From Panopea generosa (taxonomy: Eukaryota; Mollusca; Bivalvia; Adapedonta; Hiatellidae), in the NCBI GenBank assembly GCA_029582155.1, contig CM055894.1:33780632-33844631 (forward strand): 64,000 nucleotides of DNA. The letters are read 5' to 3'. Position numbers and translations under genes: made by a program. Under the pieces are notes generated by a model. It ran no database searches and had not been told where the DNA came from. It saw nothing but the letters and a program-made list of their open reading frames with translations. Shown one piece after another: positions 48,122-59,399 of this stretch (within the stretch, counting starts at the first letter, position 1; every line of letters starts with the position of its first letter).

Positions 48122-51100
48122 CATGTGGGACTATTTCAGACATCCCACTGGCTTATCGAGAGAAGTTACCCCCCTTGATATCGGCGGTTTTTACTACTTA
48201 CCTTGCTAAACCGTCATATTTGGTTAACATAGAAACATATAGGAGAAATTTAATTTTATCGTTATAACTTTTTCATTATTAAATTGCCAACCTATTACAA
48301 CGTCTAGCCATTAAGTTAAAAATATAACCTTTATCATGATAAAATAAAAATTAAAATAAGTTTACGCCTTCTTGCTTCCTTTTTTGATTTTATAATAGCA
48401 TATATGCTCCTTATATGTTCTATATAAAAAAAATTCTCAAAACACGTTTTCGGCCACTTTTAATGTCTTATAAACCTTAGTTGTGATTTTTGCCAACCTA
48501 TTACAACGTGTACGTTCATTGCAAATAAACTTTTCTTTACGATGATATTTTGATATAGAAAATATGATAATTGCATCTTGCTTCCATTTTGATTTGAAAA
48601 TGAGACAAAATGTAATTCTGATTTATTTTCTGCATGTTCAATAGAGCGTACTATTTAATCCAATACAGCATATTACAGTACCCAATTAAATACAGCATGT
48701 ATGTCGCAATATCAGCCGGCAGATGTTGGTCAGTACCGACATGTTTATATACACATGGGGATATTGCAAGTTATGTGTTGTTTAAAGTGTTGTTTTTATT
48801 TATGTATTTTACTTATATTCTAAAGAATAGATTTATATCAATTTCATATTTTAACTAAAGAACCTTTGAAAAACATCCAATTCAAGTACATTTCTTTTGT
48901 AAACCAAAACATTATTTAATGGTGTGTTTCTTTCGCAAAAAATATATGTTTTAATACTTTGTTATGAAATAATTCAGTGGACATAGAAAGAAAATCAATA
49001 AAGATCAAAACCAGTGACTTAATAACAACAATACTTTACGCGAGGCATATGAATTGAACAAAGAGGTTTGATAATGTAATTGGTTGATAAGTTTGTTAAT
49101 ACAGCATACTTAGCATATCATTGTTTTGAATTACTCAATTTAATGATCTTTTTAAGATAATTTTAAAAATGCGCAATAGCGCTCTTTTTCTTCTTCAGCT
49201 TTTAATTCAAAACTTGGTTGATTGCAGCTTTTAGTATAAAGGTTAGCAATATTTTACAAAGAACTTTATCATGTAAAATAATTGTGCTTTACATTGATAT
49301 GCATAAAGAATGAATGAATGAATCAATCAATCTTATATTTTTTTTAGAATGGCTTTGTACAAGTTTAAACGTTCATATAGCTGCTTTGTTATATGACGTG
49401 TATATAGCTTAGACAAAAATAAAGATAATAACTATGCAATGAATGGTGTTTTGCAGAACGAAAATAAAATTATTTAAATGAATATAAAAGTACTGAGATT
49501 ACTTCATTAAGATTAGTAATCCGAAATAGATATTCTAACTGCAAACATGTTTTATTTTGTGTATTATGTTTGTTTTATAGACATCGCATTGATATCGTGT
49601 AAGTAACTAAATACAAGTTCGTTATGATAAACCAATATAAAATGTTTATAAATATTACAGCATATTGAATTTAAACGTTTATGTAAGATCAGTAAAGTAA
49701 TATGTAAATCTAATAATCCTTGTACAAAAAAAAACAGAGACCCCCCGCCCCGCGCCAGTCTGTTTTTCAAATCTCAAACAATGGTATAAGCTAGCAGTTT
49801 TTTTTTTACCTTAATTACCGACAACCCCTGCCCGGAGGCGAAACTTGTAATTTTATTGGGGGGTAATAATATAATTTGTTAGGATGTAGTTGAATAATTA
49901 TATTTCAACACAAGTTTGGCATCACACATTTTTTTTAAAATTAGCTATTTGATTTAACATAGATATTCAGATAAATTGATAACAAATTCAAATTCTATAA
50001 ACAGATAATAGAACGGGAGGAAAAATGTTAGCGGTTTTCAAATGTATGTATTTCTCAATTATGCGATGACTTTATTAATTAAATGTATTGGTAATAATTC
50101 TTTAAACAAGTGAATATTTTTCTTAACTTACCTACAGTTTTAAGCTGTTGTTTTTTTTTAAAAAAAAATCGTCTCGTATATTGAAGTGGTATGCAAAACA
50201 TTTTATTCGGGTGAAACATTATAATCAATAAGATATTATAACACGAGGTTCTGAAAAGAAGTTGTTAAAAAAGAATTATGGTCAAATACCGTTTTAGGCT
50301 TTATTAAAAACGCTAATATACAGATGTCCATTTCAAACAAAATTTTATATAATTATATAACCGTAATAATTTTCTTTTAGGAACAACAACATAAAGATTA
50401 AAATATCATTTGAATATCAGTGCACTTGTCCCGTTAACTCAGAAAGAAATGAGTCTGACTATCAACCATCGGGTCGTGAATTCGAATCCTCACCCGGCAC
50501 TATTCTCTGTGAATAGTGGAGCGCTTAGTCAGGTGATAAAGCACCGAACCCATGATCGGAGGGTCGTGGATTCGATCTTCTACTACGGCTATGCGTGGTG
50601 TCCTTGAGCAAAACACCTTTTCCGCATATACTTAGTATTGGTCATACCCATGAAGACTTCGAGTGTGATCTGCCTAAGTTGTAAGCACTTGTTTCACAAT
50701 TGAAGAAAAATAAATAAGTTTAAAAAATAAAGACATTATGTCTCATTGTCATTCTATCTCTGTTATAAGTTGATATAATCAATTAACCGTAATATTTTTA
50801 TTTATTTATAGTAACACAAAATAATCAATCTTTATCTATAATAAAATAAACTATATCAAAGTATATCATAATTTGTAAAAAAAAACATTAAAATCATTAA
50901 TCTATGTTATATTTTTACACATTAAACTTTATCAAATGATTTGAGCGTTTAAGTCAAATTCAATAATTTCTTTTTTATAGTACACATCAAAGTCACCAAA
51001 ACGCCCTTATCAAAACCAGGACATTATAAGACCTTGTCAAATTGTACCCGTGGGCATATATAATACGTCACGCATACTTAGTTTAAATGTCAGAGCGGAA

Positions 51101-51218
51101 CGATACCTGTATGTTTTATCGCGGTTTAAGGGAAGTAATTTGATCCATCTACACTATCATCAAACTGCACAGAGGCAGTTATCGGATAACTCTTTAATGT
51201 CTGAAAAAGTCCAGTATG
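48122..51218. mobile_element. 3.10-kb hAT-like non-autonomous element
   Basis: The ends are inverted repeats: CATGTGGGACTATTTCAGAC at the left, and CATACTGGACTTTTTCAGAC on the opposite strand at the right. They are flanked by ATTTTTATA (48113-48121) and ATTTCTATA (51219-51227), an 8-9-bp target duplication with one change. Removing the element and one duplication restores a right arm that matches the left arm. An 8-bp duplication points to the hAT group. No transposase frame is present; the interior is AT-rich and carries a SINE at 50.43-50.74 kb. Confidence 0.75.
50428..50735 (+). mobile_element. SINE with two tRNA-like heads in tandem
   Basis: Two successive tRNA-like segments: one with B-box-like GTGAATTCGAATCCTC near 50476, and a second with AGCACCGAACCCATGATCGG and GTGGATTCGATCTTC near 50565. 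They are followed by a conserved-looking body GTGTCCTTGAGCAAAACACC and an A-rich tail. Dimeric tRNA heads are known in some SINE families. It sits inside the hAT-like element. Confidence 0.65.
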
Positions 51219-51227
51219 ATTTCTATA

Positions 51228-51459
51228 CCCATAACATGGATATATTTGAAGTAAAGAGGGGATCAGTCCCCTGTTTTTTACTTCAAATATACAAATACAG
51301 GGGTGCTGAAAACATGATGATGACCCCCTATTTATTTGAATCCATGCTAAATTGAAATATGACCCCCCTAAAACGTAAATTATGACCCCCTCAAAACGTG
51401 GATATTACGCCCATAAAGAAGAATCTGTTTCAAAATCCTCCATTAAAATTTATCCCGTT
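51228..51459 (-). repeat. Right arm, terminal segment with compound hairpin
   Basis: Reverse complement of the left terminus 37602-37830. At about 51241-51290 the hairpin motif AGGGGATCAGTCCCCT is enclosed by ATATTTGAAGTAAA and TTTACTTCAAATAT, giving a larger stem. The left end keeps a decayed version. Confidence 0.8.
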
Positions 51460-51965
51460 ATATATGAAAGATGCAATCTCTATATAGTGGGTTTATTTAG
51501 ATAGATGAAAGCTGCAGTCTCTATATAGTAGGTTTGTTTTAAATAGATGAACGATGCAGTATCTGTATAGTAAGTTTGTGTTAGATATATTGAATATGCA
51601 ATCTCTATAAAGTGGGTTTGTTTGAGATAGTTGAAAGATGGAATCTTAATACATTGAGTTTAGTTTAGATAGATTAATGATGCAATCTCTATATAGTAGG
51701 TTTGTTTAAGATAGATAAAAGATGCAATCTCTGTATCGTGGGTTTGTTTTAGATAGATGAAAGATGCAATCTCTATATAGTGGGTTTGCTTTAGATAGAT
51801 GAAAGCTGCAATCTCTATATAGTAGGTTTGTTTTAGATAGATGAAAGATGCAATATCTGTATAGTGGGTTTGTTTTAAAAAGATGAAAGATGTGATCTCT
51901 ATATAGTAGGTTTGTTTTAGATAGATGAAAGATGCAATCTCTATATAGTAGGATTGCCTAAGATA
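51460..51965. repeat. 42-bp minisatellite
   Basis: About 12 copies of a 42-bp unit containing GTGGGTTTGTTTTAGATAGA, TGAAAGATGCAATCTCTATA. It starts at the right end of the palindromic element. The 108-codon minus-strand frame with a 14-residue period (F-I-Y-L-K-Q-T-Y-Y-I-E-I-A-S) follows from 42 being divisible by three and is not considered a gene. Confidence 0.9.
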
Positions 51966-52204
51966 AATGAATGGTCTCCTTACCAATGCCTACACTCATC
52001 CTTTTGTAGACATGTTTTAAGGATGAAATGCAGCAATATAACATATTAATGATTTTTTTTATCTTTTGTAATACCCAATTTCTAATGTAAAATTCGAGGA
52101 AAATGAAGACCAGTTGCTGTTTGTCTAAGATTAAAAACACAGAATAACTGTCACAAATATATGACATATTAAGTATACTCAATATTAACTTTCTCACCGA
52201 CACA

Positions 52205-52445
52205 CTGGCTAAGTGGTAAACAGCATACCGCTTGTCAAGTGGCATACATTGACCAAATTTCATAGATTCTAATCACGCTCACTCCAAAAACTTTATGTGG
52301 GTAAGTTTGCCAGCAACCTGCGGACGAAAGTGGTTCTACTATGATACATTCTTAGGTCTTCTTGCACTAATAACACTGGATATGCCATATATAACCTGAA
52401 ATATGTTGAAAATGGCATTAAACGCCATTATAAATGGCATTGCCT
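52205..52445 (+). mobile_element. tRNA-derived SINE (family shared with 58.6 kb)
   Basis: The head ACTGGCTAAGTGGTAAACAG and B-box-like AGATTCTAATCACGC are followed by CTCCAAAAACTTTATGTGGG, ACGAAAGTGGTTCTAC, CACTGGATATGCCATATA and ATGGCATTAAACGCCATTA. The body matches the minus-strand SINE at 58.6 kb. The head shares sequence with the minisatellite immediately downstream. Confidence 0.7.
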
Positions 52446-53520
52446 AAGTGATAAACATCATAAACCTGTCCAGTGGCACACAGTGTAACATAGTATAAGT
52501 GATTAAAAAAAACAACCTGTCAAGTGGCATGCAGTGTAGCATTGGCTTAGTGGTAAACAGCATATAATCTGTCAAGTTCCATATAGTGTAGAATTGGCTT
52601 AGTGGAAATTATTTTAGAATCTGCCAAGTGTCATACAGTGTATCATTGGTTAAGTGGTAAACAACATATAATATGTCATATGATATACAGTGTAGCATTG
52701 GCTAAGTGGTATGTTTAAAGGCATGCAGTGTAGCATTGGTTGAGTGGAAAACATCATAGGACATGTCAAGTGACTTACATTTTGGCATTGGCTAAGTGAT
52801 AAACAGCACATATTCTGTCAAGTGGCATACAGTGTAAACATCATAGAACCTGTCAGGTGACATAGAGTGAAGCAGAAGCTAAATGGTAACAACATATAAC
52901 TTTCAAGTAGTATACAATGTAACTCAGTGGTCAGCAGCATAGAACCTGTCAAGTGGCATACAGAATAGCATACACTAAGTGGTAAACAGCATATAACCTG
53001 TCAACTGGTATACAGTATAGAATTGTCTAAGTGGTAAACAGTATATACTCTGCCAAGTGGTATACAGTATAGCATTGTCTAAGTGGTAAACAACATAGAA
53101 TCTGTCAAATGACATAGAGTTTAGCATTGGCTAAGTGGTAAACATCATATAAACTGTCAAGTGGCATACAATATAGCAGTGGCTAATTGGTAAACAACAT
53201 ATAACCTGCCAAGTTACATACAATTTAGCATTGGCTAAGTGGTAAACAGCATATAACCTGTCAAATGGCATACAGTATAGCATTGTCTAAGTTGTAAACA
53301 TATTATAACATGTCAAGTGGCATACAGTTTAGCATTTACTAAGTGGTAAAAAACATAGCACCTACCAAGTGGTATACATTGTAACAATGGCTAAGTGGTA
53401 ACAGCATTCAACCTGCGAAGTGGTATACATTGTAGCACTGGCTAAGTAGTCGACAGCATAGAACCTGTCGAATGGCATACAGTATAGCATTTGTCAAGTA
53501 AACAGAATATAGTTTGTAAA
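52446..53520. repeat. ~54-bp dimeric minisatellite
   Basis: About 20 copies of a unit built of two related halves: CTAAGTGGTAAACAGCATAT-AACCTGT and CAAGTGGCATACAGTGTAGC-ATTGG, each about 27 bp and both containing AAGTGG then ACAG. Sequence resembles the head of the SINE at 52205. Confidence 0.85.
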
Positions 53521-53679
53521 GATGTAAACCCATCATTAACTTTAATTTCATTCTATAGTAAATAAAATAAATTGTATTATTATCATTCGCTGAAGGACCC
53601 AAATGAAAGAAGTGAAACTTACATTTTATTGTTTGTCAACCTCTGTCTGCTCTACCGAAATATGAAGAAAAAAGTAGGT

Positions 53680-53895
53680 GCTTTATAACGTATAAGTAGG
53701 TGCTATACAGCGTATAGGTAGGTGCTATATAAAGTATAAGTAGGTGCTATACAGCGTATAAGTAGGTGCTATACAACGTATAAGTAGGTGCTATACAGCG
53801 TATAAGTAGGTAATATACAGCGTAAAAGTAGGTGCTATACAGCGTAAAAGTAGGTGCTATACAACGTATAAGTAGGTGCTATACAGCGTATAAGA
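53680..53895. repeat. 22-bp minisatellite
   Basis: About ten copies of GTATAAGTAGGTGCTATACA-GC with few changes (53690-53893). Confidence 0.9.
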
Positions 53896-54149
53896 TGTAC
53901 CCTTTTGAAAAAGCGGAAGTAGACATCAAATATCATGTATTCATACCACAATTTCCAAGTATAATTTTTTTTCTAAATTTACAATTCAAGCATGACAATG
54001 CTTTCAATATGTTCAAAATACATCAACAATGCCATTAAAATTAGCATTAAATAATGAAAATACATATTTTTCGATGACGAAAAAAGGTTTATTTATAACT
54101 GCCATTATGTGACTACCCCCACGAAAACATTTCCTATTTCAAAATGTGG

Positions 54150-54915
54150 TACTATGCCGCAAGTGATATTCAGTGTAGTAAGTGCCAAGTGGTTAACACC
54201 ATGGAACCTGTTAAGTACCATACGGTGTAAGACTTGGTAAGTGGTTAACAGCATAGAACCTGCAAGTGGCATACAGTGTAGGACTTGCTAAGTGGTAAAT
54301 AGAATAGAACCTGCAAGTGGCATTCAGGGTAGCACTTGGGAAGTGGTAAACAGCATTGAACCAGCCAGTGGCATACATTGCAGCACTTTCTAAGTGGTAA
54401 GTAGTACATAACCTGCAAGTGGCATTCAGTGTAGCTTAATAATTTCTGATTGGCCAAAAAGCTTAGTACTGACTGAAGTGGAAACAACTTAGCACTGACT
54501 GAGTACTTAGCACTGACTGAGTACGAAGTACTGATTGAGTGATAATCAGCTAAGCACTGCCTGCGTGCAAACATTTTAGTACTGACTGAGTGGCAAACAG
54601 TTTAGTACTGACTGAGTGGGAATCAGATTAGTACTGTTTGAGTGGCAAACAACTTGGTTCAGCTTGAGTGGCAAACAGCTTGGTACTGACTGAGTGGCAA
54701 ATAGCTTAGTTCTGCTTGAGTGGCAACCATATTGGTACTGCTTGAGTGGCAAACAGCTTGGAACTGACTGAGTGGCAAACAGCTTGGTACTGACTGAGTG
54801 GCAAATTGCTCAGTACTGCTCGAGTGGCAAACAGTTTGGTACTTCCAAAGTGGCAAACAGCTTAGTTATTCCTGAGTGGCAAACAGCTTATTACTGACTA
54901 GGTGTCAAATCGCTT
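54150..54915. repeat. Continuation of the AAGTGG minisatellite: dimeric then ~26-bp monomeric units
   Basis: From 54150 to about 54440 the 54-bp dimer returns (AAGTGGTTAACAGCATAGAA, CCTGCAAGTGGCATACAGTG). From about 54480 to 54910 it gives way to about 16 units of 26-28 bp like GAGTGGCAAACAGCTTGGTA-CTGACT. Minus-strand frames across it are by-products. Confidence 0.85.
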
Positions 54916-55512
54916 AGAGCTATGTATTGGCGTGATCAAAATGGCGGGAGTACACGAAGAACAACGGTCGACACAAATTTCGAAATTTTGAGATAAATAA
55001 TGTATTTAACTTATCAGAAAATTCCTTAATTATTAGATACATATATTTGTTAACTAATGTTGGACATGGAAATATATAAAATGCCGGATAAAAAGCGCCT
55101 TTCTCGAAATTCGAGTCAGGTAGCCAAAACAAAGGAAACACAAAACAAAATTGCGGCGTCCAGTCAAATCAACACTGGTAAACAGGGCCGTCGTTCTGCC
55201 TTTTATGAATATACGCACATTGGGGATGCTTAGGAGGGGATGACTTCCTCAACTATGAAAGTTTGTGTTTTTTTGTTGTTGTTTTTTTGTTGTTGTTTTG
55301 TTGTTTTTTGTTGTTTTTTGTTGTTGTTTTTTTGTTGATTTTTTTTGGGGGGTGGTGGGGGGGGGGAGGGGCGGCGGGGTCCGCCCACTAAGAAAATGTG
55401 TTAAAAAGGACTACAAATGATGGCATTTTATAACATCAAAATTTCTTCCAAAATTATTTCAATTTCAAGAAATACGTAGATGGTTCTGATATTAATTTGA
55501 ATATGTCAATTA

Positions 55513-55561
<49 letters not shown>

Positions 55562-55786
55562 TTCATCACGGGTTTCTTTGAAACACGAAGGAAATAAATC
55601 TAAAAAAATACCATACATGTATATAACCGTTGCATTTACTCATAATTCGTATGTTTACATGTTTTTAATATTTATAATTGTTAAAATGTTTTTGTGTTTA
55701 ATTTCAAAGCTAAATATTCTATTAAATTATAAATATATATCATCCGCTCAAAATACATGCTTTATGAATTTATGACATCTTAATAT
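54916..55786. other. Low-complexity stretch
   Basis: Contains (TTGTT)n at 55260-55340, a G-rich run at 55346-55375 and (TA)n at 55515-55557. No gene supported. Confidence 0.7.
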
Positions 55787-56169
55787 CTAAAGCGCAGGGT
55801 CAACTATCTGTCTTTTTCGTGCAATTTTTTTTTCAACTATTGTTCCATCTCCCGACAAATGTTTCATAATCCCAAGCCCGACAATATCTTTGTTGTCATT
55901 GTACTTTTTAGGTCCTTTTTACCTTTTCTTGGTACTAAACGACCGTTCCGAAGATGCTGCGGAAACTGGCATGGCTAAAAAAAACATTAAGGCATACTCT
56001 CACATTGAGATATAGGTCTACGTTAGCCAATGAAATTGACTCCGCCAAACTGTCAGTTCTTTCATCCGCGTTAATCAACTCCCACCGTTGCTTCCACTTT
56101 CTACATTCGTACTCAAACTATTTTATATCACAAGTCACATCTGCGACAAAGGCGACATGGATTTCATGA
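55787..56169 (-). pseudogene. hAT transposase C-terminal dimerisation region, frameshifted
   Basis: The minus strand reads FEYECRKWKQRWELINADER, then DSLAESISLANVDLYLNVRV. After a T-run (near 55985) it continues in another frame with MPVSAASSERSFSTKKR, a stop, and GLGIMKHLSGDG up to a stop at 55787. The L-P-V-S-x-A-x-x-E-R-S-F-S signature is typical of the hAT C-terminal dimerisation domain. The frameshift and internal stop make it a dead fragment. Confidence 0.75.
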
Positions 56170-56335
56170 ACCATATTTAGTAATATGATTTTTTTTAAAA
56201 TTTACATTTCTAAAATGTGTTTAACAATTTAACTTTATACCTAGTAATAAAATGAATTGACTGATGTAGAGTACTTACTCAAGCGTTATCTAGCATTTAA
56301 ATTTTAACTTCTGCTATTAAGAGTGGAGCAACTTA

Positions 56336-56640
56336 CTTTACTCTTTGTTATTAACCCCAGCTATAAAACAAAACACACCTATGCTAAATAGACCTAATGT
56401 GCACATTATTGTAACTTTAACGATAATTATTGTTATACTCTTTGTTAATAACTACGGTTATATACCATACAATGAAAATACTAGTGCTCGTTAGACTAAA
56501 TATGCACATCATTGTAACTTTTACGATTATTGTTTTACTTTTTATTAATAACTACGGCTATATACAATACAATGGAAATACTAATGCTCATTAGACTAAA
56601 TATGCACATCATTGGCACTTTTACGATTATTGTTTCATTA
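56336..56640 (+). repeat. Three tandem copies of a ~100-bp unit
   Basis: Copies begin near 56340, 56437 and 56537 and share TTTGTTAATAACTACGG, then ACAATGGAAATACTAATGCT and TTAGACTAAATATGCACATC. Copies 2 and 3 are closest. Confidence 0.85.
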
Positions 56641-58599
56641 AGTATTCTCAAATATTGTTCAGATTTATATGGCCTTTCACGCCTGTAACGCAATGTGTGG
56701 AAATCGTTCGCCTTCTTGCAGCAAATTGGATTCAAGTTATGTTCTGAGAGGATCAAAGAATGTTAGATACTTGCTTATTCTCCGGTACTCATATGTCGTT
56801 TCAGCGTGTACGCATTGTCTTTGTTGTGCAAGTCCAGCTTATACGCGGGGACGTGATGGTTCGACACCAACATCAGCTGCCAGGGAGAAGGCTTTATGAT
56901 GACGTACATCACATACTAATGGAATGGTTCGTTCCGTTCACCAATTAATTCTTAAGTTTGAACACGGGCTTCTGTTACGGCATCGACAATATGGCAAGTT
57001 TTACGCTGCAACAACAAAGATAGTGATGCACAAGACGCTAACATGTGTTGAACAGCAACTATTAAAGTCAGAATGAAATCGAATTTCAAAATGCAAACTC
57101 TGGGGTTGGTCGCTTTAGAGTCTCAATGATGGGATAAATCATCCAATCATCCTGAACGTGGATAGTAATATATGAAAGCATTAGGATTGTTCTGAAACTA
57201 TAGCAGCTTTTTCACAGAGTAATTAAAAGCAATGGTGATCTCCTAGATTTTGTTATCATGTTTCGTGCATATTGTTCTTTAGACACATGAACGATCGCGA
57301 GTTTAAGACAGTGCACTTTGCAGTAGCAGTCGGGATCCACGATAACGATAAAACGTGGATTCACCGGAGTACCTGCTTATTTTTTACAGTAGTCTTACAC
57401 ACAAAAGTCCCATTAAAGGAGCGCGCGCATTTTAATTGAAATTGCAGTGTCATATTAATTGCAATATATTGAGACAATGGCATAACCATTGTCCTCGAAA
57501 TTTTAATACATATTTCAAAATATATTGGAAAACGACACAATGTATAAATATACCTGGGCCATCGGCTGTTTCGTAGTTTTGCTATCTTTGGAAACGTAAA
57601 ATGATATAAACTTCACAAGGCGCAACAAAAATTGTTATCTTCCAATTTTCTTTAAATTTATAATATAAGTAGTCTACAACCTTACTACCATTTTTGAAAA
57701 AAAGCAGACACCAGCCGAATGTCGTATGTTCACTGCGCCTTTTGAAAGATGGCAACTATTAGAGCGGGTGCCGGTAACAGCAAATATCTCAGCAGAAACG
57801 CAAATGCCGAGTGGACACCAACCACAAAGTTACCTTATAAAGGTACAATATTATATCTATATATGCAGAATTTACCTCGAATACTTTTTAAAATGTCCAT
57901 AGATTCTACAAAAAGGTAGAGTAAAAATATTTCATTTCTCAGGCCAATAACCGCTACTCGCAAAAAACCCCGAATGTTAGCAGTCGATTGTCACCGCAAT
58001 TTTGTTTATTTTGTTGTGTCTGGAGAAAGTGCAACATATTACATTGATTCATATCACATTCGCTTAAATATTCGGCAAACGTGTATATTATTTCATCGAT
58101 AAGATTGAGTATTATCATTACAAAGGGTAAGTGATGTTTTCATTAATTTGATTTGGAAGGGAATGTAAATATAATGTCATTGTGCAGAAATGTTCCATTA
58201 GAATGATAATAAAAAATTCTGTTTTGATTGGCTGAAAATTTTAAATCCATTATTTTTTTGAAAAGTTTGCTAATTTCGTCCCCTCCGGTAACAAAGTAAG
58301 GTGATCGTGTGCTGTTCAAGAATTAATTTGATTGAAATCGAACTGAAATTTGATAAGTACCATGTTTGAAATAAAAAGCAATAATTAAGAAACATAACAC
58401 CATCATTTTATTATAAAAAATACGAAGTAGGGGTCTCTCAATATGAGAGACCGTGGCGTCAATATTATAGACACTCAATGGGGTAGTTTGAAATTTTTTT
58501 TTGTTTGAAATTAGCAAAAAAAGTTGATGGTTTTATTACAAAAATGAACATTGTAAATTTAAGTTTCATTACGTAAAAGAAAATATTTTTGAATGGAAT
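56641..58599. other. No supported gene
   Basis: Two overlapping frames at 56669-56948 (76 and 62 codons) occur in a less AT-rich patch. The second has a weak echo of an integrase-like pattern but is not sufficient for a call. The rest is AT-rich and featureless to me. Confidence 0.35.
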
Positions 58600-58812
58600 T
58601 TAACGCCATTTTTATATATGGCATATCCAGTTTTACTGGTGGAAGAAGATCTCAGACTGAGTCAAAGCGAGTAGAACCACCGTCCTTCCGCAAGGAACTG
58701 AAAACTTTCTCACATATTTTTTTTGGAGCGAGCGGGACTCGAACCTACGACTTTAGCGGTGAAACGTAAGTGATCTTCAGACGGCGCCTTAGACCACTTA
58801 CCCAGGGGTCAT
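58600..58812 (-). mobile_element. tRNA-derived SINE (family shared with 52.2 kb)
   Basis: The minus strand starts ACCCCTGGGTAAGTGGTCTA with a good B box TAGGTTCGAGTCCC. Then come CGCTCCAAAAAAAATATGTG, ACGGTGGTTCTACTCGC, CTGGATATGCCATATA and a tail ATGGCGTTAAATTCCATT. It is better preserved than its relative at 52205. Confidence 0.8.
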
Positions 58813-59109
58813 ACCTTGGTTAAAGTTTACAAGGCTTTATCTTAATGGCCATTGTATTGAAAAAAGACTTTCCAGTCATCAAACCTATTGCATTACTAGT
58901 GACTAAGTTTGATAACTCTTTCTTGAATACAATAACTTTAAAGTATATATCTCAGCAGCAACTGCATGTATTATATTGAAACTTCATACAAGGTTTTGCA
59001 GAACTTTGTAAGATCTACTCAATTTTTTTAGATGAGTATTGTTTACTTGGCTATCAGTTTTGTGACAAATGATTCGAATAGTCGAGGAAGACGTCTTGCT
59101 CTTGTTTTC

Positions 59110-59240
59110 TATTAAATCTCTTAGCATACACTTGGAATTAAATCTCTCGTCATACACTTGAAATTAAATCTATTAGCACACACTTGAAATTAAACATTTC
59201 GTCATACACTTGAAATTAAATATCTCATCATACACTTTGA
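59110..59240. repeat. ~27-bp short tandem repeat
   Basis: About five copies of a unit like CATACACTTGAAATTAAATC-TCTCGT. Confidence 0.8.
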
Positions 59241-59399
59241 CAGGAACGTAGTTGCTGAGCTGCCTTTTGCAGATGTTAATAATATTTAACCTCATCGGAG
59301 GAGGAAACTCCTAAGATTACCCCTTAAAAGTTCTGGTCTTACATTAATAACCTAAAGAATGGATATACTTACATGTACCTTGGAGGAAATTGTTATCTG

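Larger units (their letters stand above)
37602..51459. mobile_element. Nested composite: long-armed palindromic element with two inserted transposons
   Basis: The outer ends match in inverted orientation: AACGGGGTAAATTTTAATGG... on the left and its near-complement ending at 51459 on the right. They continue with ATATCCACGTTTTGAGGGGG and ATTTCAATTTAGCATG. The left arm (37602-38925) is continuous. The right arm runs 40205-41788, resumes 47863-48121 and finishes 51228-51459, being split by a 6.07-kb and a 3.10-kb element. Without them the outer element would be about 4.7 kb. It encodes no transposase. No convincing target duplication is visible: left flank ACAAACAG, right flank ATATATGA. Confidence 0.75.

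Noticed and set aside
37602..51459. A single 13.9-kb transposon with the transposase as its own gene
   Set aside because: The transposase lies in a separate 6.07-kb unit with its own TIRs and target duplication, and an empty site exists in the other arm.
51660..51986. 108-codon frame with a 14-residue repeat
   Set aside because: A by-product of a 42-bp minisatellite.
52446..54915. CRISPR-like regular repeats
   Set aside because: The units are contiguous and diverged with no unique spacers, and the genome is eukaryotic.
56760..56948. Integrase-like 62-codon frame
   Set aside because: Only a vague pattern; no catalytic residue pair can be placed and an overlapping frame exists.
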